Source: Flavobacterium piscis | Lineage (GTDB): Bacteria > Bacteroidota > Bacteroidia > Flavobacteriales > Flavobacteriaceae | DNA: 64,000 nt | Assembly (NCBI RefSeq): GCF_001686925.1 | Contig: NZ_LVEN01000046.1 | Coordinates: forward strand, 558,001 to 622,000 | Reading direction: 5' to 3' | The notes under the pieces: generated by a model | What the model was told of the DNA's origin: nothing | Databases searched by the model: none | What the model saw: the letters and a program-made list of their open reading frames with translations, nothing else | Shown: positions 34,690 through 43,421 of the stretch, piece by piece | How positions within the stretch are numbered: the first letter of the stretch is position 1 | How the letters are laid out: every line of letters begins with the position of its first letter | Translations under genes and position numbers: made by a program

Positions 34690-35790
34690 ATGGGATTATT
34701 TAGTAGAAATAATAATAAAATTGAAAAGCCGAAGGTTATTCTTGAGCTAAGAAGTCCTGGATGTCCAATAACTGCAATTGTAGAGCAGGATAATAGAACT
34801 GCCTACTTTTACTTGTTTGGAGATAATGAAGATTTTGGCACAAAAAGCTGCTGGATTAGAAATTTAGATGCGGCGCCAGATGAAATAGAGACAAAATTGA
34901 TGGAAAAAGGTGTTCCGCCTATGTTAACCAAAGAATTTTGCAAATTTCCCGAAGGACAGGAAGAACTTAATGCTAATAATCTGGAAATTGTTTGGTTGGA
35001 AGAAGGAGATGGGGCAGCTTTACTGGAAAACGGAGAAATCTTATGTATAATTCCTGCTTGGGGAGGTAATGGCGGATTTTACGGATATGCTCGCGATTGT
35101 AAAGGAACAGGCGATTTTGCCTGGGAACTTTCAGAAGATAATGAAATGCACACACGTGTTAAACGTTCTGCCGAATTTTTAAAATCATGGGATGAAGAAG
35201 TGAACCCTTTTATGTTTCTGCAGCCCGAAATTTTAAATTATTACGACACAATATTCGGAAAAAGTGAGAAGTATTATGCGATTGATAATTCAGAATGGCT
35301 TCCAAAAGGTCTGTATGTAAATCAAGGCGTAGAAAAAGTTGTTTTTGCAACAGTAGCTGTATCATTGCGACCACAGCCCAAAATAGAGATGTATTTTGAA
35401 AATACAAGTGATGTTAATAGAATAGAACTTGGAGCTATTATAAAGTCTGCATTGAACAACGACCAGGTAAATAAAATTGCGAGCTCTATAAGCGGAATGA
35501 CGGCAATACCATGGGATTATGTTACTTTTTTAGCAGAAGGCCATACAGTAGGGTTTCAAACTGGAGTTAATGAAAAATTTAATTTTGGCATACTTACCAA
35601 TAAGCTCAAAGTGCTGCCAGAAGTTCAATTACCCCAATATAGAGAATCAAATACTACTTTTTTATGGGTAGTTCCTATATCAAGTAGAGAAAGAGCTGAA
35701 ATGATAGAATCTGGAGTTGAGGGTGTTCTTGCTAAACTAGATGATATTGGAGAAGAAATATTTAGTTTAAACCGGGAAGAAGTTGTTTAA
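34690..35790 (+). CDS. Suppressor-of-fused (SUFU) domain protein
   Basis: A 366-residue cytoplasmic protein. The N-terminal half has an unrecognised domain with two Cys (CPITAIVEQDN, CWIRNLDAAPD). The C-terminal half (about residues 190-366) matches the SUFU-like domain found in many bacteria. Key pieces are WLPKGLYVNQGVEKVVFATVA, KIEMYFENTSDVN, GHTVGFQTG and FLWVVPISSRERAEM. Bacterial SUFU-domain proteins are often linked to polymorphic-toxin immunity, but no toxin gene is adjacent. It ends at a strong bidirectional terminator. Confidence 0.8.
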   Translation: MGLFSRNNNKIEKPKVILELRSPGCPITAIVEQDNRTAYFYLFGDNEDFGTKSCWIRNLDAAPDEIETKLMEKGVPPMLTKEFCKFPEGQEELNANNLEIVWLEEGDGAALLENGEILCIIPAWGGNGGFYGYARDCKGTGDFAWELSEDNEMHTRVKRSAEFLKSWDEEVNPFMFLQPEILNYYDTIFGKSEKYYAIDNSEWLPKGLYVNQGVEKVVFATVAVSLRPQPKIEMYFENTSDVNRIELGAIIKSALNNDQVNKIASSISGMTAIPWDYVTFLAEGHTVGFQTGVNEKFNFGILTNKLKVLPEVQLPQYRESNTTFLWVVPISSRERAEMIESGVEGVLAKLDDIGEEIFSLNREEVV

Positions 35791-35825
35791 AATTAAAGCA
35801 ATAAAGGAAGTAAAGAAGGTGCTTT

Positions 35826-35871
35826 AAAAAAAGAAACTCATAAGTAATTGTACTTATGAGTTTCTTTTTTT
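35826..35871. terminator. Perfect bidirectional terminator
   Basis: A 21-bp perfect stem (35826-35846 with 35851-35871) and a 4-nt loop, AAAAAAAGAAACTCATAAGTA on one side. It separates the SUFU gene from the converging acyltransferase gene. Confidence 0.95.
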
Positions 35872-35879
35872 GATATGTT

Positions 35880-37682
35880 TTAATCTTCTTTCTCAGCTAA
35901 TTTACGTTCCAGTTCTATCTGAAACTCTTCGATAACAGGTTTCATCGTGCTTTCAGGAATATCTGCTATTCTTATATACATTAAACCATCTACGGCATTG
36001 TTAAACAAAGGATCGACGTTAAAAGCGACAACACGTGCATTTTGCTTGATGTATTTTTTAATTAAAACCGGCAAACGTAAATTTCCTGGTTCTAATTCGT
36101 CAATGATTTTATCGAATTTGTTTAAGTCAGATTCTGCTTCATCAAAAATAAAATCTTTATCAGCATCTTTTAGTTTTACTTTATATGCTTTTTTAGGATG
36201 AATATATTGTGCAATATAAGGATCGTAATAATTCGACTTCATGAACTCAATCATCAATGATTTCGAAAAGTCAGAAAATTGATTGCTGATACTTACTCCG
36301 CCCAATAAATATTTATGTTCAGGGTAACGTAACGTAGTATGAATAATACCTTTCCATAACAAGAACAGAGGCATTGGTTTTTGCTGATATTCCTTGATGA
36401 TAAATGCACGACCCATTTCGATCGATTTGTGCATCATATCATGAAGTTCAGGTTCGAATCTAAATAAATCATTCAAATAAAAACCTTCAATGCCATATTT
36501 CGGGTAAATTTCAGAACCCAATCCCATACGATAGGCACCGGCAATTTTTTTGGTTTCATCATCCCATAAAAACATATGGTGATAATATTGATCAAATTTG
36601 TCTAAATCGATAGATTCATTAGTTCCTTCACCTACTTCACGAAAAGTGATTTCCCGCAAACGGCCAATTTCGTGCAGAATATTCGGAATCGATTTTGCTC
36701 TTGCAAAAAACACTTCGTAATTTTTACTCTGCAATAAACGACAATCGCTATTTCTTAACGCATTTACTTCGTTAATCATTTCTAATTCGTTTGCAGGCGT
36801 AACGATTTTTTTAGGTGCTTTTGGTATTTTTAAATTCGCTGTGTCCAGTAATTTATGATCCTTTTCGAAAGGGTTGGCAAGCATATAAGTCTTCTTTCTT
36901 AAGAATTCAGAGTAATCTTCAAACGATTCAAACTCGTTTTGTTCGTTTACAGAAATTGGTTTTCCAATACGCACTTTAATTACACGATCTTTCTGCGTAA
37001 GCAATTCCGATGGTAATTTAGCAGTTCTTAAAGTATCATCAATTTTAGAAAGCCAATAAAACAATCGGCTGTTTTTAGCATGAAAATAAATCGGTACAAC
37101 CGGAACTTTGGCTTTTCTAATCAATTTTAGAGCGCCTTCTTCCCAAGGTTTATCCACTACTAATTTCCCGTCTCTATAAGTCGAAACTTCACCGGCAGGG
37201 AAAATTCCCAACGGTTTTCCATCACTTAAATGACGTAACGTTTCTTTAATTCCCACTACGCTCGATTTAGCATCCCTATGATTCTCAAAAGGATTGACCG
37301 GCATAATGTATTTTTTAAGCGGAACAATTCGGTGTAATAAAAAGTTGGCGATAATCTTGAAATTTGGTTCTCTTTCGAGCATTAATTTCAATAGCAAAAT
37401 ACCATCAATTCCTCCAAGCGGATGATTTGAAATGGTAATATAAGCGCCATCTTTAGGTAAACGTTTTAAATCTTCTTCCGGAATTTCAAACTTAATTTGC
37501 AATTCATCCAATACTCCGTTTAAAAACGCAACGTCTTCTAAATGTTTATTATGATCGTAAATTTTATTAAGGGTAGAAATTTTAAGGACCTTCATAAGAA
37601 TCCAGCCTGAAAAAGTACCAAGAACTCCGTACTTCTCAACATTTATTGCCTTTGCAACTTCTTTCGCGGTAACTAAACCCAT
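35880..37682 (-). CDS. olsF: OlsF-like bifunctional acyltransferase (PlsC-type plus GNAT-type)
   Basis: A 600-residue fusion. The N-terminal part is an O-acyltransferase of the PlsC type: NHPLGGID (residues 86-93, with HX5D rather than HX4D) and the second motif FPAGEVS (from residue 161). The C-terminal part (about 310-600) is an N-acyltransferase of the OlsB/GNAT type, with REITFREVGEGTN and GAYRMGLG. This is the order of OlsF of Serratia and Flavobacterium johnsoniae, which makes ornithine lipid; the same order is used for glycine lipids in Bacteroides (as two proteins). The substrate amino acid is not read from the sequence. It has a promoter element 31 nt upstream and ends at a terminator. 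Confidence 0.82.
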   Translation of the reverse strand: MGLVTAKEVAKAINVEKYGVLGTFSGWILMKVLKISTLNKIYDHNKHLEDVAFLNGVLDELQIKFEIPEEDLKRLPKDGAYITISNHPLGGIDGILLLKLMLEREPNFKIIANFLLHRIVPLKKYIMPVNPFENHRDAKSSVVGIKETLRHLSDGKPLGIFPAGEVSTYRDGKLVVDKPWEEGALKLIRKAKVPVVPIYFHAKNSRLFYWLSKIDDTLRTAKLPSELLTQKDRVIKVRIGKPISVNEQNEFESFEDYSEFLRKKTYMLANPFEKDHKLLDTANLKIPKAPKKIVTPANELEMINEVNALRNSDCRLLQSKNYEVFFARAKSIPNILHEIGRLREITFREVGEGTNESIDLDKFDQYYHHMFLWDDETKKIAGAYRMGLGSEIYPKYGIEGFYLNDLFRFEPELHDMMHKSIEMGRAFIIKEYQQKPMPLFLLWKGIIHTTLRYPEHKYLLGGVSISNQFSDFSKSLMIEFMKSNYYDPYIAQYIHPKKAYKVKLKDADKDFIFDEAESDLNKFDKIIDELEPGNLRLPVLIKKYIKQNARVVAFNVDPLFNNAVDGLMYIRIADIPESTMKPVIEEFQIELERKLAEKED

Positions 37683-37712
37683 GTACTATTTTTAATTTAT
37701 TAGAGCAGCGAA

Positions 37713-37720
37713 CAAAGATA
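37713..37720 (-). promoter_or_regulatory. -7 promoter element of the OlsF-like gene
   Basis: CAAAGATA on the plus strand reads TATCTTTG on the minus strand. It lies 31 nt upstream of the start codon at 37682. Confidence 0.5.
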
Positions 37721-37772
37721 ACAAAAAAGTCTACTTTTCGCTGTTTCAAACACAAACTTTCCACTTTTTTAT

Positions 37773-37780
37773 TACATTTG
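37773..37780 (+). promoter_or_regulatory. -7 promoter element of xth
   Basis: TACATTTG matches TAnnTTTG, 20 nt before the ATG at 37801. The divergent pair shares the 118-base gap. Confidence 0.5.
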
Positions 37781-37800
37781 GAATCCTTAAAAAAACACTG

Positions 37801-38562
37801 ATGAAAATTATTTCTTATAATGTAAACGGAATACGCGCCGCAATAACTAAAGGCTTTATCGAATGGTTACGTAATGCCAACCCTGATGTTATTTGTCTTC
37901 AGGAAATAAAAGCCACCGAAGAGCAAATTCCGGTCGATTTAATAAAAGATGCCGGTTACCCTTATCAATATTATTATCCTGCTACCAAAAAAGGCTACAG
38001 TGGTGTGGCTATCTTATCTAAAATAAAACCCAATAATGTAGTTTACGGAACCGGAATTCAGCACATGGATTTTGAAGGACGTAACCTTCGTGCCGATTTC
38101 GACGACTGTTCTGTAATGAGTCTTTACCTTCCGTCAGGAACGAATATTGAAAGATTAGATCATAAATTTATGTTTATGGATGACTTTCAAACTTATGTTA
38201 ACGAGCTAAAGCTAACAATACCTAATTTGATTATTTGTGGCGATTACAACATTTGCCACGAAGCTATTGATATTCATGATCCCGTTCGTAACAAAACCGT
38301 TTCTGGATTTTTACCTGCAGAACGCGCCTGGCTTGATGGCTTTATGAAATCAGGTTTTGTCGACAGTTTCCGTCATTTCAATAAAGATCCACATCATTAT
38401 TCATGGTGGAGTTACCGCGCCGGAGCCAGAGGAAATAACAAAGGCTGGCGTATCGATTATAATTTGGTCAGCGACTCTTTACAGCACAGATTAAAACGTG
38501 CCGTAATTCTTCCGGACGCCGTACATTCAGATCATTGCCCGGTTTTAGTCGAAATCGAGTAA
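37801..38562 (+). CDS. xth: Exodeoxyribonuclease III (AP endonuclease)
   Basis: Repairs DNA by cutting abasic sites and degrading 3' ends. The 253 residues show the full ExoIII set: ISYNVNGIRAA, the metal Glu35 in CLQEIKA, GDYNICH (Asp147/Asn149), WWSYR, IDYNLVSD and the final HSDHCPV with the catalytic His. Length and order are normal. It is divergent from the OlsF-like gene. Confidence 0.96.
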   Translation: MKIISYNVNGIRAAITKGFIEWLRNANPDVICLQEIKATEEQIPVDLIKDAGYPYQYYYPATKKGYSGVAILSKIKPNNVVYGTGIQHMDFEGRNLRADFDDCSVMSLYLPSGTNIERLDHKFMFMDDFQTYVNELKLTIPNLIICGDYNICHEAIDIHDPVRNKTVSGFLPAERAWLDGFMKSGFVDSFRHFNKDPHHYSWWSYRAGARGNNKGWRIDYNLVSDSLQHRLKRAVILPDAVHSDHCPVLVEIE

Positions 38563-38687
38563 AGTTTGGTACTGTTCTTGTTGAAAGAATAGCGAGTTAA
38601 AATTTCAAAATTAATATTGTCATTGATATTGAATTTTGACATTGTTGATTATTAATGCGCCCCCAAAAATAAAAACCAAAAAGTAAT

Positions 38688-39632
38688 ATGATTAAAAAGG
38701 CCTCCATCGGATTACTAGTTGTAGCTATGTCTATGACTTCATGCGTATCCAAGAAAATTTACAACGATCTTGAAACGAAATATTCAGATCTTAAAAAAGA
38801 AAACCGTTCCATAGCAGATCAAAATGCCGATTTGCAAAAATCAAAAAATCAGTTAGAATTAGAACGTGATAATCTAACCAAAGATTTAAATGCAACCAAA
38901 GACGAATTAACAAAACAAAAAGCTGATTTGGCTGCAGCACAAAGCAAGTTCAAAGTTTTGCAGGATTCATACAATGCATTAGAGAAAAACAGCAACGATG
39001 CATTAGAGAAAAACATGGCTAAAAACCGTGAATTGTTGGCACAATTAGAAGCAAAATCAAAAAAACTTGCCGAAGAACAAGCGAGTCTTGATAAAACAGC
39101 AAGTCGCTTAAACGAACTTGAAGCGATGATTGCTGCGAAAGAAGAAGCAATGCGCAAATTAAAAGAAACTTTATCTAAAGCCTTAAACGGTTTTGAAGGT
39201 AAAGGACTTACTGTTGAACAAAAAAACGGAAAAGTATATGTTTCTATGGAAAACAAATTACTTTTTAATTCAGGAAGCTGGGCCGTTGGAACCGAAGGTA
39301 GAAAAGCTGTTGTAGAATTAGGAAAAGTATTAGGGGACAATCCGGATCTTTCAGTTCTTATCGAAGGTCATACAGATGATGATCCGTATGCAGGTTCAGG
39401 ACCAATTGCAAACAACTGGGATTTATCGACTAAAAGAGCTACAGCAATTGTAAATATTTTAAGCGAAAACACTAAAATCAACAAACAAAAACTAACAGCA
39501 GCGGGCCGTAGCGAATTTTCTCCACTAGCGAGTAATGCTACCCCGGAAGGAAAAGCTAAAAACCGTAGAATCGAAATCATCTTAACACCAAGATTAGATG
39601 AAATCGCTGATATGTTGAATAGTATTAATTAA
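38688..39632 (+). CDS. OmpA-family lipoprotein with coiled coil
   Basis: A 314-residue outer-membrane protein. The lipobox is MTSC (Cys19). Residues about 25-165 are a long coiled coil of Lys/Glu/Leu heptads. Residues about 180-305 are an OmpA peptidoglycan-binding domain with IEGHTDDDPY, WDLSTKRATAIVNIL and NRRIEIILTP. The expected role is anchoring the outer membrane to peptidoglycan. The last residues (LDEIADMLNSIN) form a short helix. A terminator nested in a palindrome follows. Confidence 0.92.
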   Translation: MIKKASIGLLVVAMSMTSCVSKKIYNDLETKYSDLKKENRSIADQNADLQKSKNQLELERDNLTKDLNATKDELTKQKADLAAAQSKFKVLQDSYNALEKNSNDALEKNMAKNRELLAQLEAKSKKLAEEQASLDKTASRLNELEAMIAAKEEAMRKLKETLSKALNGFEGKGLTVEQKNGKVYVSMENKLLFNSGSWAVGTEGRKAVVELGKVLGDNPDLSVLIEGHTDDDPYAGSGPIANNWDLSTKRATAIVNILSENTKINKQKLTAAGRSEFSPLASNATPEGKAKNRRIEIILTPRLDEIADMLNSIN

Positions 39633-39633
39633 A

Positions 39634-39751
39634 GTTGCTAAGATTCTAAGGGACTAAGTTTCTAAGTTTTTTATAAGAAAGGTTCAAAGTTTTACTTTGA
39701 ACCTTTTTTGTTTATCAAAAATAAAACTTAGTCCCTTAGAATCTTAGCAAC
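39634..39751. repeat. Perfect 28-bp inverted repeat enclosing a terminator
   Basis: GTTGCTAAGATTCTAAGGGACTAAGTTT (39634-39661) is a perfect reverse complement of 39724-39751. A separate short hairpin with a T run lies between. Words such as ACTTAGAATCTTAG recur at 39848-39893, just before the aldo/keto reductase start. Confidence 0.85.
39678..39709 (+). terminator. Terminator of the OmpA lipoprotein gene
   Basis: AAAGGTTCAAAG pairs with CTTTGAACCTTTTTT around a TTTTA loop. It lies 46 nt past the stop codon, inside the 28-bp inverted repeat. Confidence 0.8.
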
Positions 39752-39820
39752 TCAGAACCTTAAAAAAAACCTTATCCTTTTTTTAACTTTTGTACAATTT
39801 TCATTTGAAAAATCCCGTCG

Positions 39821-39828
39821 TATCTTTG
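39821..39828 (+). promoter_or_regulatory. -7 promoter element of the aldo/keto reductase
   Basis: TATCTTTG, an exact TAnnTTTG. The start codon is 68 nt downstream, leaving a leader that contains the CTTAGAATCTTAGTCACTCAG repeat words. Confidence 0.55.
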
Positions 39829-39895
39829 AATTTTATAATTCAAAAGCTGTAAACTTAGAATCTTAGTCACTCAGCAACTTAGCAACTCAAAAGAA

Positions 39896-40933
39896 ATGAA
39901 GTATACCACACTACCCAACACCGACATAAAAGTTAGTAAAATAAACCTCGGAACAATGACTTTCGGGCAACAAAACACCGAAGCAGAAGGACATCAACAA
40001 ATGGATTATGCACTGGAAAGAGGAATTAATTTTTTTGATACTGCCGAAATGTATTCAGTTCCTGCAAACGAAAGTACTTACGGAAGTACAGAGAAAATTA
40101 TAGGAACCTGGTTCAAGAAAACCGGAAATCGCGAAAAAGTGGTTTTGGCCTCTAAAATTGCGGGTCCAAACCCTAATTTTACTTATATGCGTGAGAAAGT
40201 AGATTTCTCTCCGGAAAGTATTAAATACGCTTTAGAAAACAGCTTAAAACGTCTTCAGACAGATTATATTGATTTGTACCAAATGCATTGGCCGGAACGA
40301 CCAACCAATTATTTTGGACAACGCGGTTTTAAAGATCAAGATGCTGAATGGGAAGATAATTTTAGAGAAACCCTCGAAACTTTTGACGGATTAATCAAAG
40401 AAGGAAAAATAAAACACATTGGGGTTTCTAACGAAAATGCCTGGGGAATGATGCGTCTTCTGGAAGAAAGTAAATATCATAATTTGCCAAGAATTAAAAC
40501 CGTTCAAAATCCGTACAATTTATTAAATCGTCTTTTTGAAGTAGGTTCTGCCGAAGTTTCAAAATATGAAAATGTAGGTTTACTGGCTTATTCTCCTTTG
40601 GCTTTTGGAGTTTTAACGGGTAAATTTTTAACCGGAGAAGCACATCCAAACGCAAGAATCAATCTTTTTCCGCAATACACACGTTACAATAGCGATCAAT
40701 GTTTGCAAGCAACAAGATTGTATCAGGAAATTGCTAAAAAACACGGCCTGACATTAACAGAATTGGCATTAGGATTTGTTTTGCAACAGCCGTTTTTAAC
40801 CAGTGCAATTATTGGCGCAACCACAATGGAACAATTAAAAGAAAATATAGACACAATTGATGTGTTTTTGTCCAAAGAAATTTTAACTGAAATAGCGGGA
40901 GTTCAGGCGATAATTCCTGATCCGGCTCCGTAA
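39896..40933 (+). CDS. Aldo/keto reductase (Tas-like)
   Basis: A 345-residue NADPH-dependent oxidoreductase of the AKR superfamily, close in pattern to E. coli Tas. The catalytic tetrad is present: Asp48 and Tyr53 (FFDTAEMY), Lys87 (ASKIAG) and His131 (YQMHWPE). The C-terminal loop region (IIGATTMEQLKENID) binds the cofactor. The physiological substrate is unknown. It stands alone and ends at a terminator. Confidence 0.93.
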   Translation: MKYTTLPNTDIKVSKINLGTMTFGQQNTEAEGHQQMDYALERGINFFDTAEMYSVPANESTYGSTEKIIGTWFKKTGNREKVVLASKIAGPNPNFTYMREKVDFSPESIKYALENSLKRLQTDYIDLYQMHWPERPTNYFGQRGFKDQDAEWEDNFRETLETFDGLIKEGKIKHIGVSNENAWGMMRLLEESKYHNLPRIKTVQNPYNLLNRLFEVGSAEVSKYENVGLLAYSPLAFGVLTGKFLTGEAHPNARINLFPQYTRYNSDQCLQATRLYQEIAKKHGLTLTELALGFVLQQPFLTSAIIGATTMEQLKENIDTIDVFLSKEILTEIAGVQAIIPDPAP

Positions 40934-40937
40934 ATGA

Positions 40938-41018
40938 ATAATGGCTTCGACTCCGCTCAGCCTGACAATCGTTAAAAGACGAATTGTTTCCTAATGTCAT
41001 CCTGAGCGAAGTCGAAGG
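40938..41018. repeat. Imperfect palindrome (CTTCGACTCCGCTCAG / CTGAGCGAAGTCGAAG type)
   Basis: Left arm GGCTTCGACTCCGCTCAGCCTGACA, with right arm TGTCATCCTGAGCGAAGTCGAAGGC as its inverted copy with mismatches. This short palindrome type is common between genes in Flavobacteria to my recollection. It lies directly after the aldo/keto reductase and before its terminator. Confidence 0.7.
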
Positions 41019-41030
41019 CTTGTTAACTAA

Positions 41031-41067
41031 AAAAATCCCGATACATTTTTTCTGTATCGGGATTTTA
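41031..41067. terminator. Bidirectional terminator, aldo/keto reductase and DUF4139 genes
   Basis: AAAATCCCGATACA pairs with TGTATCGGGATTTT across a 7-nt loop (TTTTTTC). It lies a few bases past the DUF4139 stop on the minus strand. Confidence 0.9.
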
Positions 41068-41071
41068 TGTT

Positions 41072-42718
41072 TTAAAGATTCAAATTCTGGTCTTTTGGAT
41101 ATCTGACTTTATAACTAATTCTGAATTTCTTGTTTTCATTTGGTTTTAGCTGTAATTGCCAGGTAAGTATTCCGGTTTCGGCATTTATTTTTGCACCGTC
41201 ACTTTGTAGCAATTCTACCTCAATTTCTTTATTGGTACTTAACGGATATTGATCTTTCAATAACAATTCAACCGCTTCTTTTTTATTGTTTCTAACCGTA
41301 ATATCAAAAGTAAAAGTTTGTTCTTTCTTGGCAGATAAAAACTTAGTTCCTGATTTATCAGCCACTTTTTCTCGCTTAATCGAAACCTTTTTATCACGTC
41401 CCATGCTTAAATTCAAAGTATCGCTCGTTTGATTTGGTTCTATAAAAGTTTTACCAACATACATGCCTTCAAAAATAATATTAGCTTCACCTCTTAGTAA
41501 ATTATACTTACTGTAATCTGCAATTTCGGCCAATAGGAAAGCTTCATTTTCTACTCGCGGAACTGCATAATATTTGTAAGTTGCTGGAAGTTTAATCTCT
41601 TTTAATGAAACACTGTGTATTTTTCCGTTAGATAAAATGTCATAAGGAATATCAATATCAAACGAAACATTCAGTTGGTTTTCTGCGACAGTAGTATAAT
41701 TTGAAACGGATGATTTTTCCAGTATAGGTGAAGGCATATCCATAGATTCGCTTAATTGTTCTTTTGAAATTTTAGCAACACTTCCCTGAATTTGATTCCT
41801 TTTACTTCTGGATGCGTAACCGCTCACGACAACTTCTTCCAGATAGGTTTGATTGGCTAAAAACCAAGAACTTAATATTGGTGCCTGATTATTTTGATTA
41901 GGCAATCCGCTTGATAAAGTCAGTTTTACTTTTTTCCAGTCGATACCGGTATTCTGAACAACTTGTGCTTTGTACATCATATTAATTGGCGCTGTAACAC
42001 TCTCGGCACGCAAATCATAAAATGGTGTCCAGGTTGCATTATCAGTTAGATAAGAAATGTCAAACGGAATCACTCCTGCATTTTGATTCATCACCTGCAA
42101 TATTAGTTTTCCTGATGATGTTTTTTCTTCTTTATTAGCGTTTACTTCTAGCTTATTGTTGAGTTTTCGAAGTGTTTCATTCAGCTTTTGCTGTTTCTCA
42201 GAAAGTGTATTAATGTTGTTGGCAATCTCGATTTGCTTGTTTTTATAATAATCCACCATTTTCATTAATTCGGTTACGTTCAAACCTGAATTTACGCCCG
42301 AAATCTGCTGGTTTTTATCTAAAAGCTGTATCGTTTTGTTTTCAGAGTTAATGGTATTATTCACCTTCTGAATTTCTTTCTGAACCAAAACAATACTGTC
42401 TCTTACTATTTTTAGTGCAGGAGATTTAGAATCAGTATCATATTCTGAAATGTAATTATTGGTAAATTGAACCGAAAGAACGGTTACGCCAGATGGTGCG
42501 CCAATTTGCACAGAATTTTCATTTAAATTCACCGCAACATTTTTGATTACTATTTCGCTCGCACCGGCTGGTAATGTTGCGGTTGCAGTTTGAGATAGTT
42601 CGGCGGCATTAAAATATACGGTTGCTGATTGTACCTTGGCAGTAGTGAAAATAGGTTTTTGTGCCAATACAAAAGTAGTTACTAATAGCAAGAGCAATGT
42701 GGCTTGTTTTTTAATCAT
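41072..42718 (-). CDS. Exported DUF4139 (MuiA-like) protein with a TonB-plug-like segment
   Basis: A 548-residue protein with a signal peptide (ends LAQ at residue 20). The N-terminal DUF4140-like domain (about residues 25-90) is followed by a coiled coil (about 105-195) and a DUF4139 beta domain (about 205-548), the layout of the mucoidy-inhibitor MuiA family. Residues 293-320 (YLEEVVVSGYASRSKRNQ, QGSVAKIS) resemble the start of a SusC/RagA TonB plug, where LEEVVVxGYG is followed by K(R)xxxxGSVSxV. This is unusual inside DUF4139. It is the last gene of a minus-strand envelope cluster. Confidence 0.8.
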   Translation of the reverse strand: MIKKQATLLLLLVTTFVLAQKPIFTTAKVQSATVYFNAAELSQTATATLPAGASEIVIKNVAVNLNENSVQIGAPSGVTVLSVQFTNNYISEYDTDSKSPALKIVRDSIVLVQKEIQKVNNTINSENKTIQLLDKNQQISGVNSGLNVTELMKMVDYYKNKQIEIANNINTLSEKQQKLNETLRKLNNKLEVNANKEEKTSSGKLILQVMNQNAGVIPFDISYLTDNATWTPFYDLRAESVTAPINMMYKAQVVQNTGIDWKKVKLTLSSGLPNQNNQAPILSSWFLANQTYLEEVVVSGYASRSKRNQIQGSVAKISKEQLSESMDMPSPILEKSSVSNYTTVAENQLNVSFDIDIPYDILSNGKIHSVSLKEIKLPATYKYYAVPRVENEAFLLAEIADYSKYNLLRGEANIIFEGMYVGKTFIEPNQTSDTLNLSMGRDKKVSIKREKVADKSGTKFLSAKKEQTFTFDITVRNNKKEAVELLLKDQYPLSTNKEIEVELLQSDGAKINAETGILTWQLQLKPNENKKFRISYKVRYPKDQNLNL

Positions 42719-42783
42719 GAGTTAATAATTTAAGTTTAAATTTTGAAAGATATAGATTACAAATATCTAAAAGTTAAATTGAT

Positions 42784-43407
42784 TTAGTAGTACATAACCA
42801 AAATGATTTTCTTTTTAGAATCATCAATCTTTTTTTCGATTACGCCAAAAAACTTTTCGTTGACCATTGGGCATCCCAAACTATTGCAAATAGGATTCAT
42901 TTGCTCTTCAAAAGGAACGTCAACATATTTGTGAAGTACTATATTTCGGTCGAAAGCATTACTGTTTGTCTTGTCTAAACCGTATAATTTATAGGCTTTG
43001 CCAAATCTTCCGGAATAGGAACCGCCAACAGCATATTTTCCTAAAGAACTGCAATTCGAATTTTTGACATTGCTAAATTTTAGCTTTCCGTAAGTTCCAG
43101 TTTCAGATCCGGAGCCGTGCCCGACTAAACCTTTATCAAGTATTTTGTTGTGTTTTAAATCGTAAATAAAAAACCGGTTTTTTCCAGATTCAATCTTCAT
43201 GTCTAAAAAGAAAACAACATCTGAATTGTATTTAGGCGTTTTCCCCAAAAAACTCCTGATTTCAGTGATCTCACTTTTTAGTTTCTCTTCGTAGGAATAA
43301 ACCGGTTTTGAATTTTTAATACTTATCGATTCTTCTTTTTTGTTCATACATGCAAAACTCAGACCAAAAATGCTGCACAGAAGTAAAAGGAAAATTTTGT
43401 TTTTCAT
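42784..43407 (-). CDS. L,D-transpeptidase-like lipoprotein (YkuD_2 type)
   Basis: A 207-residue lipoprotein (lipobox FAC, Cys20). It matches the murein L,D-transpeptidase catalytic (YkuD_2) pattern: GHGSGSETG..., GGSYSGRFGKAYKLYGLD, HKYVD and the SLGCPMV active-site block with Cys179. The expected substrate is peptidoglycan in the periplasm. It starts 14 nt downstream of the VWA gene and is probably co-transcribed with it; the DUF4139 gene is 65 nt further on. Confidence 0.85.
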   Translation of the reverse strand: MKNKIFLLLLCSIFGLSFACMNKKEESISIKNSKPVYSYEEKLKSEITEIRSFLGKTPKYNSDVVFFLDMKIESGKNRFFIYDLKHNKILDKGLVGHGSGSETGTYGKLKFSNVKNSNCSSLGKYAVGGSYSGRFGKAYKLYGLDKTNSNAFDRNIVLHKYVDVPFEEQMNPICNSLGCPMVNEKFFGVIEKKIDDSKKKIILVMYY

Positions 43408-43421
43408 GTTATGTGCTCTTT

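Noticed and set aside
38849..39340. 163-codon minus-strand frame opposite the OmpA lipoprotein
   Set aside because: A shadow of the coiled-coil codons; the product is Ser/Phe/Leu low complexity with no motif.
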